From Lachancea dasiensis (taxonomy: Eukaryota > Ascomycota > Saccharomycetes > Saccharomycetales > Saccharomycetaceae): a stretch of DNA of 64,000 nt. Location of the stretch: the NCBI GenBank assembly GCA_900074725.1, contig LT598455.1, positions 1,117,802 through 1,181,801 on the forward strand, given 5' to 3'. Of the stretch, positions 1 through 8,753 are shown in pieces. Both the position numbers and the translations under genes were made by a program. Each line of letters begins with the position of its first letter. Position 1 is the first letter of the stretch. The notes below the pieces were generated by a model that had not been told where the DNA came from, ran no database searches, and saw only the letters and a program-made list of their open reading frames with translations.

Positions 1-342
1 TGCGAAAAGGAGAGCAAGGTGCGACGAGTTTTGAACCTTATGGAGTTGTGGAAGAAATCGCTGCACAAGTTGGCTATTATAGTTGATGAAAATGACCTCG
101 GTAACATAATCGGCGGACAAAATATTAACACCAGATTCCAGGATTTGAAGCAGGCAGGTAGAAAGTTCTTCATACACATCGATATTGTTTTCATGGGTTT
201 GTACATCCTCTGAACTTGTTAGGAAGTTCCCAAATTGATCGTTCACCAATTCATTGTAGAAGTTGAGAAACTGAGTAGCAGGAAGACGTCGCTTGGAGCA
301 ATTAAGGGCCAGAGCGATAATTGAATCGCGCTTCTCATCCAT
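1..342 (-). CDS. NUT1: Mediator subunit Med5/Nut1, N-terminal part, cut by window edge
   Basis: Only the first 114 codons are in the window; the gene runs off the left edge with its start inside. The visible protein begins MDEKRDSIIALALNCSKRR and continues with LNFYNELVNDQFGNFL and ILSADYVTEVIFINYNSQLVQRFLPQLHKVQNS. This matches the start of S. cerevisiae Nut1/Med5 as I recall it (ALKCAERQL, LADYIVEVLLVNYNSDMIKCFLPKLNSVENS). Med5 is a subunit of the Mediator tail, which links DNA-bound activators to RNA polymerase II in the nucleus. The assignment is supported by position: in S. cerevisiae NUT1 (YGL151W) lies close to PEX14, LYS5, CDC43 and AMS1, which follow here. The rest of the protein cannot be judged. 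Confidence 0.85.
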   Translation of the reverse strand, partial: MDEKRDSIIALALNCSKRRLPATQFLNFYNELVNDQFGNFLTSSEDVQTHENNIDVYEELSTCLLQILESGVNILSADYVTEVIFINYNSQLVQRFLPQLHKVQNSSHLALLFA

Positions 343-530
343 AGCAGTAGATGACAACGTTGAAGAATTCAGTCAAACGTACACACTTAAGCCGATAATG
401 TCCTGGTCGCCTAAGCCCGCTGGCGCTGAGAAGTAGTACAATATTTGATTAAAACAGGCATTAACAAATTACGTATATGACGATGCAACATTAAGAGGGC
501 ACCAGCATGGAAGACATAAAAAGGCGAAGG

Positions 531-1529
531 CTAGGCTGGATCTGGGCTGGGTGACTCTGCATTAAACATCGCTTTCTGCCAGTCAGGAATGGGGGTTGGT
601 GGTTTTTCAGCGGCTGTCACCTGCCATTCGGGAATCGACTTTTCGGTAACTGTATTCTCTCGAGATTTCTTCCAAGCTGGGACGTCGTGGTCATTCTTCT
701 TGGGTAAATTCATTTTGGCAAGAATTTCAGAAGCTGAGGGAATCACTTCGACTCCTGGGATTGGCGATTTATTATGATCTGAGGGTGTAGGGGCGTCTCT
801 CAAAAAATCACTATTTTTGATGAGGTTCTTCAGGGATAATATCTCGTCACTCAATCTTCGCACTGCAGGGCTATCAGTGTTTTCCGAAATGAAGGTTTCA
901 AGATTCTTCTGTAGTCCTTCTATTTCCAGACGCATGATTCGGACGTCGTCCTCTAGTTTTTCGCGGGTTCTAGTGGTAGTTTTCAAAGCAGAGCTCAACT
1001 CATTTACGACTTGATCGAGCTCTTCAAACTTTTCGTTCTCTTTCTTCACATATGCAGAATGCTCGCTGTCAATGGTCTCAAGCAGTTGTTCCATCCGATC
1101 AAATTGTTGCGCTATTTCTAGCTTGTCTTGCTCCAACTTGGAATGTGACTCCGGCAGCAAATTTGGGAGGACGTATCGTTTTGTGAGCTGGTACAAACCG
1201 TAACACAAACCAGCCGTTGACGTGGCCATGAAAAAATAGTCTTTCCAGTCCCTTTGGGGGAGGGGTGGCGGCACTGCTTCGTACTGTGGTTCATATTCGC
1301 TATTTTTTGATTGGTATGTGTTGAAATTTGAAACTTGCAGCTCCTGGGGGTTTTCTTTAGCCTCCTTGAGAGCACTGTCGATCTCACTTTGCGAAAGTCC
1401 CTTTGATTCTAGAAACTCCACCTTTTTAGCTAACGGAGCATCAGAGACGCTTGGGTCTGATAGAAAAGCTATAGCAGATTTATAAAGCTCAGCTCGCTCA
1501 GCTCGATTACCAGAATCGGTCTGTGACAT
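531..1529 (-). CDS. PEX14: Pex14, peroxisomal docking protein
   Basis: Pex14 is a peroxisomal membrane protein that docks the cargo receptors Pex5 and Pex7 together with Pex13. The 332-residue product, near the usual yeast length of about 340, has the family layout. Residues 10-57 form the conserved N-terminal helical domain (RAELYKSAIAFL, KKVEFLESKGLS). PPPLP at 87-91 is a proline motif of the kind that binds the Pex13 SH3 domain, followed directly by RDWKDYFF. A hydrophobic stretch lies around 96-115, and charged heptad-like sequence from about 130 to 245 is probably coiled coil. The C-terminal third carries three short repeats of the form (I/V)P-x-W-(K/Q) (VPAWKK, IPEWQ, IPDWQ), which look like linear binding motifs. 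The gene is divergent from LYS5. Confidence 0.95.
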   Translation of the reverse strand: MSQTDSGNRAERAELYKSAIAFLSDPSVSDAPLAKKVEFLESKGLSQSEIDSALKEAKENPQELQVSNFNTYQSKNSEYEPQYEAVPPPLPQRDWKDYFFMATSTAGLCYGLYQLTKRYVLPNLLPESHSKLEQDKLEIAQQFDRMEQLLETIDSEHSAYVKKENEKFEELDQVVNELSSALKTTTRTREKLEDDVRIMRLEIEGLQKNLETFISENTDSPAVRRLSDEILSLKNLIKNSDFLRDAPTPSDHNKSPIPGVEVIPSASEILAKMNLPKKNDHDVPAWKKSRENTVTEKSIPEWQVTAAEKPPTPIPDWQKAMFNAESPSPDPA

Positions 1530-2393
1530 TTCTCAAAGCCAAGGGAGCTTTTGTCCACGATTTCGCCTATGATGATGATTCTACAAAGCGTGGGATATAT
1601 TCACAACTTGTCCCACTGGAGCGTGCACGTGATTTACAATAAAGAGTGGTCCCTCACTTGCTGGATGGCCATGATTCGAAGCGCATCCTGATGATGGCCG
1701 ACCACCGATAAGTAATATCGTTTCGGTCGAGCCGATTCAAGAAGAGAAATTGGGCGTCATAGGGAATACTTTGAATTAAGAAAGTTTATTGATTTGACGA
1801 TAAGGGAGACCCTGCCTGAAAAGCTCGGAGGATCGCGAGCTAAGGATGTAATCAAATGGCTTATTAGTATTTTGGCCCATTAGCTTGGAATATCTCAATT
1901 TAAATGGCTCTGAGGAATAGGAAACGGTGTAAGTGGCCAGTAACCGGTTTTTTTCGTGTAGCTTCTCGCTGGTTTGTTCTGATGGCGTGAGAAAGAAAGA
2001 TAAGTGACTACTCCACTATGTACTTGCGGCACGGGCAAATAAGTAGGAAAAGCTCCTGAAGTTGAGAAAAAGTATCCACACTGGGTGTATTTCGTAGTTT
2101 ACTCTTATCAAACTTCCTGATTATCAGTTGCCGTATCGCGGCCCCCTTCATATTCTCGACGGCTCCTATTAGGCTACAGGATCTCATGACACAGGCCAGG
2201 CATCTATTGGCCGACTATTAGTGATTAAAAAATGGAGATACCTATTTGAATACTCAAACGCTGGGTTATCGAAAGTGGCTGCTTGTCAGGAAGGTTATTC
2301 AGGGTCTCATTACATACCATCGAATTTTGTTGATAATTTATTTGGCAGGGTAGTTAATACGAACTAGAGACAGTTGAAAAGCTTACTCTAGCC
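1530..2393. other. Divergent intergenic region PEX14/LYS5
   Basis: This 864-bp stretch separates two divergently transcribed genes and must hold both promoters. No open frame of convincing length, tRNA or repeat was seen. One CACGTGAT (1626-1633) lies about 100 bp upstream of PEX14. It is a Cbf1-type E-box and could also resemble centromere element I, but no AT-rich element II or CCGAA-type element III is next to it, so a centromere is not supported. Confidence 0.6.
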
Positions 2394-3179
2394 ATGTGGC
2401 TAGCCCAAGAATCTTCAATACCATGTGTATTGATTTGCGATAGCCGAAGAGCTATTTTGAGTGATGATTTTGAGTTCGAAACCCTTCTACGACTGTTCTC
2501 TTTGGAAACGCAGCGAAAGATTACAAATAAGAGAGAACGAAAATTGAGAAATCTTGCTCTCTGCAATCAACTTCTACAGCTTGCAAGCTTATCGAGAGCT
2601 AGCGGCCAAGCATGGCGGGAGACGAAGTTTGAGTTTAATGCCTATGGCAAACCACAATGCGCTGGCTTCCCTAACCTTTCATTTAACATGTCCAATAGCG
2701 ACGGTCGTACCGCAATATACTTGGATCTCGAGTCAGATGTAGGCTTGGATCTAGCCAGCACCAAGGACTGTCAAAATTTCGGCGAAGAAAACTACCTTGA
2801 GGTTTTTCGGCCCATTTTCACCGAGCATGAATTCCGTCACCTTAACAAATTACCGCCAGGAGCCACCAGAGATAGGCTTTTTACCCATTATTGGTCTCTC
2901 AAAGAAGCTTATACCAAGCTTAAAGGCGTTGGTCTGAATTGCAACTTATCCGAAATAGATTTAGGCGTAATTGAGCCCTGTACCTACAAAGACAGTGCTC
3001 AATCAATTGAGCGCGATATTGGTATCGATACAATATACTTCCAGTCAAAATGGCTTGATAGTGATTTGATTGTATCTATCTGTAAGGTAACTGGACCAAA
3101 ACAGCCGACTATGACTAAAGTACCCATAGTGGACTTGGAACTTGCTGACGTTGTAGAATGGATCCATAGTACAAAGTGA
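2394..3179 (+). CDS. LYS5: Phosphopantetheinyl transferase Lys5
   Basis: Lys5 transfers 4'-phosphopantetheine from coenzyme A to the carrier domain of alpha-aminoadipate reductase (Lys2), which activates that enzyme in lysine biosynthesis in the cytosol. The 261-residue protein shows the Sfp-type transferase motifs. VGLDLA at 116-121 includes the metal-binding Asp119. WSLKEAYTKLKGVGL at 167-181 contains Lys170, Glu171 and Lys175 and corresponds to WSLKESYTKFTGTGL in S. cerevisiae Lys5. FNMSNSDG at 97-104 takes the place of the upstream conserved FSxSH-like loop. The length is close to the 272 residues of the S. cerevisiae protein. The next gene starts about 100 bp downstream on the same strand. 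Confidence 0.95.
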   Translation: MWLAQESSIPCVLICDSRRAILSDDFEFETLLRLFSLETQRKITNKRERKLRNLALCNQLLQLASLSRASGQAWRETKFEFNAYGKPQCAGFPNLSFNMSNSDGRTAIYLDLESDVGLDLASTKDCQNFGEENYLEVFRPIFTEHEFRHLNKLPPGATRDRLFTHYWSLKEAYTKLKGVGLNCNLSEIDLGVIEPCTYKDSAQSIERDIGIDTIYFQSKWLDSDLIVSICKVTGPKQPTMTKVPIVDLELADVVEWIHSTK

Positions 3180-3281
3180 CAAGGCACTAAGGGCAAAATG
3201 TTAATAGAAGGTTCTTGCCAGTCGGTACTTTACTTGGAACTACAGGCCTCGCAACATTGTCACTTGGACTTTATAAGGAGC

Positions 3282-4175
3282 ATGCACGAAAGACCCAAGA
3301 AAACGTCACATCTTTTGGGTGGCTTTATTGGTGGTCTAACATCTGCGGTTGTGTTGCAGCCATTCGATTTACTTAAGACCAGACTTCAGCAGAACAAAAG
3401 CTCCACACTTTTAACCGTTGTACGGTCAATTAATTCACCAGCTGAGCTATGGAAGGGTACGGTTCCTTCAGCGCTCCGAACGTCTGTGGGTAGTGCTCTT
3501 TTTTTGTCAACCTTGAACGTGGTTAGAACCGCAATTGCAGAGAGGAGAACAGGAGGCTCAAGAAACTCAACGAAAAGCAGCTTTTTACCCCAACTCTCAA
3601 TGTATGAAAACCTTATGTCAGGGGCCATCACAAGAGCGACTGTTGGATTTGTGACCATGCCTATAACCGTGTTGAAAGTGAGATTCGAATCAACTATGTA
3701 CCACTACAAGACTCTAGCAGAAGCTGCAAAACACATATACATTTCAGAAGGATTGGGCGGGCTCTTCAGTGGCTGGAATGCCACTATTCTTAGGGATGCC
3801 CCATATGCAGGACTCTACGTTCTGTTTTATGAACAGTCCAAACTGCACCTACCACAGTTCTTACCCTCAGCATTGCTAATTCGTGATGATCAAGGCATGT
3901 ATTCGAGTAGGACATCTACGATTGTGAACTCCATTGCCGCTTTTGGCTCTGCCAGTTTAGCGACTACGATAACATCACCTTTTGATACGATTAAGACCAG
4001 AATGCAACTTAATCCAAAACAATACTCGAGTTTCCTACAAACATTTTCTTCAATACTAAAGAGCGAGCGGCCAAGGAATCTGTTTGATGGGTTGAGTCTG
4101 AGGTTGGCAAGAAAGGCATTTAGTGCAGGTATCGCATGGGGGATTTATGAGGAATTAATAAAACGATTCGTGTAA
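3282..4175 (+). CDS. HEM25: Mitochondrial glycine carrier Hem25 (SLC25A38 type)
   Basis: This is a mitochondrial carrier family protein of about 297 residues, orthologous to S. cerevisiae YDL119C/Hem25, which brings glycine into mitochondria for the first step of haem synthesis. All three carrier repeats are present, each with its signature: PFDLLKTR (27-34), MPITVLKVR (126-134) and SPFDTIKTR (232-240). RDAPYAGLYVL and the C-terminus SAGIAWGIYEELIKRF closely follow the yeast protein. The frame stays open upstream to an ATG at 3198. The start at 3282 is preferred because MHERPKKTSHLLGG aligns with the short yeast N-terminus, because the extra 28 residues resemble nothing in the family, and because the longer form would start only 18 bp after the LYS5 stop. 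Confidence 0.93.
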   Translation: MHERPKKTSHLLGGFIGGLTSAVVLQPFDLLKTRLQQNKSSTLLTVVRSINSPAELWKGTVPSALRTSVGSALFLSTLNVVRTAIAERRTGGSRNSTKSSFLPQLSMYENLMSGAITRATVGFVTMPITVLKVRFESTMYHYKTLAEAAKHIYISEGLGGLFSGWNATILRDAPYAGLYVLFYEQSKLHLPQFLPSALLIRDDQGMYSSRTSTIVNSIAAFGSASLATTITSPFDTIKTRMQLNPKQYSSFLQTFSSILKSERPRNLFDGLSLRLARKAFSAGIAWGIYEELIKRFV

Positions 4176-4226
4176 ATAGAGTTTCATTACCAGTGAAATG
4201 CATATTGCATAGAGATAGGAGGATTT

Positions 4227-5345
4227 TCATGATATGGACAAAGAGATGTCCTTAGGGAGAAAAAGAGGTCCGTTAAAATTTCCACCTCTTAAAGCGAGCG
4301 CGGCTAAACCTAGACAGGTATGGTACAGATCCGGATCATCTTCGTTATTTTTGGCAAATCCTCCTATTAAGTTATTTTGGGTGGTATCCAGTAGGTAATT
4401 GAAAAGAAGATCATGTTTGTCAAATCGAGCCGAACATTGATCTTCAAGAATGCTCAATGAGTTGAGAGCCCAGAAGCAATAGCAGGTGTCTGCAAACTTA
4501 TTCTCTCTTCCTTGAAAACCACCGTGATCTGCAAGATCGTAGTTTTCATTACCCTCAGCCATTGATGTAGTAGATCCTTGGCTTGATACTTGACGTTCCA
4601 GTAGCCAATGCACAGTTGTTTCGTAAAATGTAGGAGTCAAAATAGACCATTGATCACCAAGCATATGCAAGATGGAAAGTGCACAAGATGTAAAGCCCGC
4701 ATGCGGCTCACAGTACTGACCAAAACCACCTTGAGCGCAGGCTTGATCACTGATATTAGCCAAGATACTTTGAAGAGAAATGTATTTCTCAAAGTCCTTA
4801 GATCTCCGACAACCCATTAGGTGAAGGATAGCTATTGCAGCGTATGTATACCTTAGATCTGTTGGATCAATGGACGAGGTGTGACATCCATCCAGCGGAG
4901 TCACATCAAAACTTGATACAAAAGAACCGCTCTCTACCTGACAGTGGGAAACGAAACGGCAGATGCGTTCTTTGTCGACCTCGTCATACATGTTTTCCTC
5001 TTGACCTAAACAGGCCAAGCTCCAGAGGCCAAATAATGTGTTGATTAAACTTAGGGATGGAATGCTGTCGATGTTGATTGACGTACTTGGTACAAAACCA
5101 GCAAGGAGGCAACTGCCGCCATAGTCAACTTCTCGATAATGATTACTTAGCCAGTTTTTACTGCTTTTATACTTCTCAGATGTGTCGACACCTAAAACAT
5201 TGAGACCTATTAAAGCATATGTCACAATTGCGAGCTTATTCGCTTCGTTATCTTGATACTTTGACGGCAGAATTGCCAAATGTCGCTCCAAGTATTTCTG
5301 ATGTTTTGAGTTCAAAAGTCGATCATCCGAAATAAGTAAAGGCAT
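4227..5345 (-). CDS. CDC43: Geranylgeranyltransferase I beta subunit Cdc43
   Basis: Cdc43 pairs with Ram2 to form protein geranylgeranyltransferase type I, which prenylates CaaL proteins such as Rho1 and Cdc42. The 372-residue protein is full length for the yeast family. The zinc ligands of the beta subunit are visible: Asp286 and Cys288 in ADTCYCFWALNSL, and His342 in DLYHTCLG. The barrel repeats show as GGFGQYCEPHAGFTSCALS and GGFQGRENKFADTCY, both well conserved with S. cerevisiae Cdc43. The gene is convergent with HEM25, with only about 50 bp between the stop codons, and is followed by AMS1 on the same strand, as in S. cerevisiae (YGL155W-YGL156W). Confidence 0.95.
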   Translation of the reverse strand: MPLLISDDRLLNSKHQKYLERHLAILPSKYQDNEANKLAIVTYALIGLNVLGVDTSEKYKSSKNWLSNHYREVDYGGSCLLAGFVPSTSINIDSIPSLSLINTLFGLWSLACLGQEENMYDEVDKERICRFVSHCQVESGSFVSSFDVTPLDGCHTSSIDPTDLRYTYAAIAILHLMGCRRSKDFEKYISLQSILANISDQACAQGGFGQYCEPHAGFTSCALSILHMLGDQWSILTPTFYETTVHWLLERQVSSQGSTTSMAEGNENYDLADHGGFQGRENKFADTCYCFWALNSLSILEDQCSARFDKHDLLFNYLLDTTQNNLIGGFAKNNEDDPDLYHTCLGLAALALRGGNFNGPLFLPKDISLSIS

Positions 5346-5525
5346 CGTAACTAGGTTAGGAACTTGATAGATGTGCCTTGCCGTTATACAGGCTTAACCT
5401 GATATTGTTAAAAGATCACACTTATTGGATAACAATAAGGCTAATTAATTTTGTGAAAGTGTCATAATATCATAATACTTAAAGACATAACTATATTCTG
5501 CTGTTCGTAAACAGATCATGTTTCT

Positions 5526-8500
5526 TTAAAAGACGAAGCGATATGTCGCGATCTCAAATGGTTTGAGTTTTATTTTGACCTCCTTACTACTTTTCTTAGG
5601 GCTGGTCCTAATATCGAGAGCTACCCCACTGGTGAGCTCTAAGCTGTCAATTTTGGTCACGCTGGTCACAGCTTGGTCAGTTGCTATGGTGGCAGATGCT
5701 TCACCACCAAGAGCCTCATAGATTCTCACAATCATTGACCTTTGATCCCATCTCTTCGATGAATAGTCAGAACGCAGTTCCTTGTCGTCGTCTCCTCTTT
5801 TGATGTTCGAGAGAATAACGTTTGGATCACCCTTAATACAAATCATACCATCAAAAGCCTTGGAAACTACATCAGGGATTTTGTACCGATGACAGAAATT
5901 AAATTCCAGAGCCTTGTGCACAGTTTGATGGGAAAGCCCACCAAAATGCGGGAAAATGGCATATCTCATATGGTGTGTACCCATGTCAGCATGCGCATCC
6001 GGCTCCTTAGGGGAACGCAGTAAAGACAAGCGCATCAGGTTGCCATGCGTAGAGAAACCATACTTGCAATCGTTGATGACCGAAACACCTTTGCTGTACT
6101 CAGAGTAGTCGGCAAACTTGTGATGACATACTTCAAATTTGGCCACGTCCCACGAAGTGTTATAGTGAGTCGGTCTTTTAGTTATGCCAAATTGAGTTTC
6201 ATACGAAGCGTAATCATTGCGAACATTGACAGGAAACTCAACTTTCAAAAATTTGTTGGTCAGATTCCAATTATTGACGGTAGTGTCTATTTCGATTAGA
6301 CCGTGTTCATTATCTGATGTTCGCTCGTGCAACGTAATTACTGTTACGAGATCGCAACTCTCCGTAATATTGAATTTGGCTTGAACTGAGCATTTCTTAG
6401 ATGACTTTTCGAGAATATCAAGACTCTTCAAATCACTTATATATTTGTACTGGTCAACAGAGTACACTTCGGTATCCCACGCCTGCCATCCTAAAGGTTT
6501 GTCATCAAAGAGAACAAATTGGTTAGCACCCAAATGATTTCTTCCATTCTCTCGATCCAAAAACTCGATATCTTTTTCCACATCTGTTATGGATGTGATA
6601 ATTCCCTTTTCTTTACTGATGAAAACGTTGAGCTTTCCATCACTCAGTACCACATACGTTTTATTCTCGGTCAAACGTGCAAAGCCATCCCTACTACTGA
6701 CGCATGGATTTTCATGGAGAGATTCTCGAGCTAAAGGAACGGTTGTAATGGGTACTGAGGGCTTGCCTTTCTTTTCTAGTACTTTTAGAACGTCAGATGT
6801 CAACTTTTCGATTTCCTCGAGAGCTCCTCTAAGCATAGGACGTGCTTCGTACTTGTACACCAACTCAATACAGGAGCCAGGCAGAACATCGTGGAACTGA
6901 CATAGAAGTATGTCTTCCCATATCCTGTTGATTTTGTTAACGGGATAGTCATAATCTTGAGGGTACAAAAGAGAAGTTTTGGTAGCAAGCCATTCCAAGT
7001 CGTGGATCTTAATTTCGCATGTTCTCATCAAACGTTTGACCTGGGCCTGTGTCGTGTAAGTGCCTCTGTGGAACTCAAAGTACAACTCTCCAAGCCACGA
7101 AGGAAGTTTCGTTCCGTTTACAGTCTTTTTCAAAATGTCATTGTAAAAATCGCTTATCGTCGAACCTACATGAACCTTGGGAATAACATTACCGTTGCGG
7201 TTATTCATGGAACGGATACGTCTCATCTTTTCAAGCATTTCAGTTGTTGGGCCACCTCCACCATCGCCTTTACCATACAGCATCAGCCCTGAACCGTAAA
7301 CGTCAGCGTTTTTGTTGCCCTTTGCCGTGCGTAAAACGTCTCCAAAATGAGAACTGGCGGTGTAGGTGTTTCCAGGTGGCATGTGGGTTAATAGTTGCGA
7401 ACCATCAATACCCACCCAGTTGAAAGTAGTATGGGGAAAATTATTTATGTTATTCCAAGACAGTTTTTGAGTCAAAAACTTATCAATTCCAGAGATTCTG
7501 GCAATTTGAGGTATTTGAGAGGAATACCCAAATGTGTCTGGCAGCCAGAAGATGTCGGAAGTTTTGCCAAAATGCTTTAAATAAAACCGTTGTCCAAGGA
7601 AAAATTGTCGACACAAGGATTCCCCTGCTGGAATGTTAGTGTCGTTTTCCACCCAAGAACCACCGATCGGAAAGAATTGTGACTGTTGAATCTTGGGAAT
7701 GAGAACATCTTGGAAGAAATTCTTATGCTCTTCCCAAAGCCATTTGAACTGTTGTGCTTGTGAAGCTACAAACTGATATTCAGGGTACTTTTCCATCAAC
7801 GTACATTGCGAGGTCCAAGAACGCACAATTTTCCTGTGCGTTTCGGCAAAGGGCCATAACCAGGCCGTGTCGATGTGACAATTGCCCATTGCGAAAACCT
7901 CGGTAGCCACGTTCGGGTCTCCCTTTTGGTACACGTCGGCACTATAGGCGAACTTGTCAAAATACTCCTTGTGCACCAGGTCTCTGCACTTCAGTACACT
8001 GGCCTCATCTTCAGGGTCAAACAGGCTCATGACTTCATTCCCGACATGTCTGGCTTTATGTTTTTGCCAAGAATCGTTAGGAAGCTCGCGAGCTGCATCA
8101 GAAAGCATCCAAAAGTCAATATAAAGAGCCCTTGCATCCCAGTTGGGCCACACCAGGTCGGCTTTGTTCAGATGGAAGAACTGGTTGTTATTGGGAGGAC
8201 GTCCGGTACCAAACATACCATTATTTCCACATTCCACGTAAAAGAAATGGTGTTTTTGACCCTTTGGCAATAGATACTCGTTTCTTTCACCACCACCAGA
8301 GAACGCCGTCTTTGGGATCAGCGTTTCGGGATCAATAACAATGCCCTCGTTGCTGCAATCCCATTCGAACACCAATTGGTCGCCATGGTCAATCCATTCA
8401 TCTGGGATATCCAAGGTAACCTTGAACCAAGTAGTTGACCAGCTCGGCCCAAAAGGTTGGCCCTTCCAGGCGTCGCGGAACTTTAGTTCTTTATTTTTGT

Positions 8501-8753
8501 CACGCTGAATGATCTCATCCCAGGGTGGTCGCTTATCGGGTGACACCGGGGAAGAACCTTTTTCGAAAGCCACCTGGTACCATTGCACCTTGATGTAATC
8601 TCGGTCGAGCGAGATACGGGCTTTGTCGTAGAACTTGGGAAGGTTTAACTGCTTATATTGACCACCATTATCGATAAACTGGCGCAAGCGACCTTCATAA
8701 ATGCCCTTTACCGGAGTGATATTGGGGTCACTGCTTCTTTCAGGGTACCCCAT
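5526..8753 (-). CDS. AMS1: Vacuolar alpha-mannosidase Ams1
   Basis: Ams1 is a glycoside hydrolase family 38 alpha-mannosidase that degrades free oligosaccharides. In S. cerevisiae it reaches the vacuole by the Cvt pathway through the receptor Atg19, without a secretory signal. The 1075-residue protein, against about 1083 in yeast, also lacks a signal peptide here. Zinc-binding residues are seen in NCHIDTAWLWPF (His293, Asp295), and the likely catalytic nucleophile is Asp406 in WLPDTFGYSSQIPQ. FHDVLPGSCI in the middle region is another family motif. The C-terminal half has the beta-sandwich character of GH38 proteins. The order next to CDC43 is ancestral. Confidence 0.96.
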   Translation of the reverse strand: MGYPERSSDPNITPVKGIYEGRLRQFIDNGGQYKQLNLPKFYDKARISLDRDYIKVQWYQVAFEKGSSPVSPDKRPPWDEIIQRDKNKELKFRDAWKGQPFGPSWSTTWFKVTLDIPDEWIDHGDQLVFEWDCSNEGIVIDPETLIPKTAFSGGGERNEYLLPKGQKHHFFYVECGNNGMFGTGRPPNNNQFFHLNKADLVWPNWDARALYIDFWMLSDAARELPNDSWQKHKARHVGNEVMSLFDPEDEASVLKCRDLVHKEYFDKFAYSADVYQKGDPNVATEVFAMGNCHIDTAWLWPFAETHRKIVRSWTSQCTLMEKYPEYQFVASQAQQFKWLWEEHKNFFQDVLIPKIQQSQFFPIGGSWVENDTNIPAGESLCRQFFLGQRFYLKHFGKTSDIFWLPDTFGYSSQIPQIARISGIDKFLTQKLSWNNINNFPHTTFNWVGIDGSQLLTHMPPGNTYTASSHFGDVLRTAKGNKNADVYGSGLMLYGKGDGGGGPTTEMLEKMRRIRSMNNRNGNVIPKVHVGSTISDFYNDILKKTVNGTKLPSWLGELYFEFHRGTYTTQAQVKRLMRTCEIKIHDLEWLATKTSLLYPQDYDYPVNKINRIWEDILLCQFHDVLPGSCIELVYKYEARPMLRGALEEIEKLTSDVLKVLEKKGKPSVPITTVPLARESLHENPCVSSRDGFARLTENKTYVVLSDGKLNVFISKEKGIITSITDVEKDIEFLDRENGRNHLGANQFVLFDDKPLGWQAWDTEVYSVDQYKYISDLKSLDILEKSSKKCSVQAKFNITESCDLVTVITLHERTSDNEHGLIEIDTTVNNWNLTNKFLKVEFPVNVRNDYASYETQFGITKRPTHYNTSWDVAKFEVCHHKFADYSEYSKGVSVINDCKYGFSTHGNLMRLSLLRSPKEPDAHADMGTHHMRYAIFPHFGGLSHQTVHKALEFNFCHRYKIPDVVSKAFDGMICIKGDPNVILSNIKRGDDDKELRSDYSSKRWDQRSMIVRIYEALGGEASATIATDQAVTSVTKIDSLELTSGVALDIRTSPKKSSKEVKIKLKPFEIATYRFVF

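Noticed and set aside
1626-1633. CACGTGAT as a centromere element I
   Set aside because: No AT-rich element II or CCGAA-containing element III lies at the right distance. It is better read as a Cbf1-type E-box in the PEX14 promoter.
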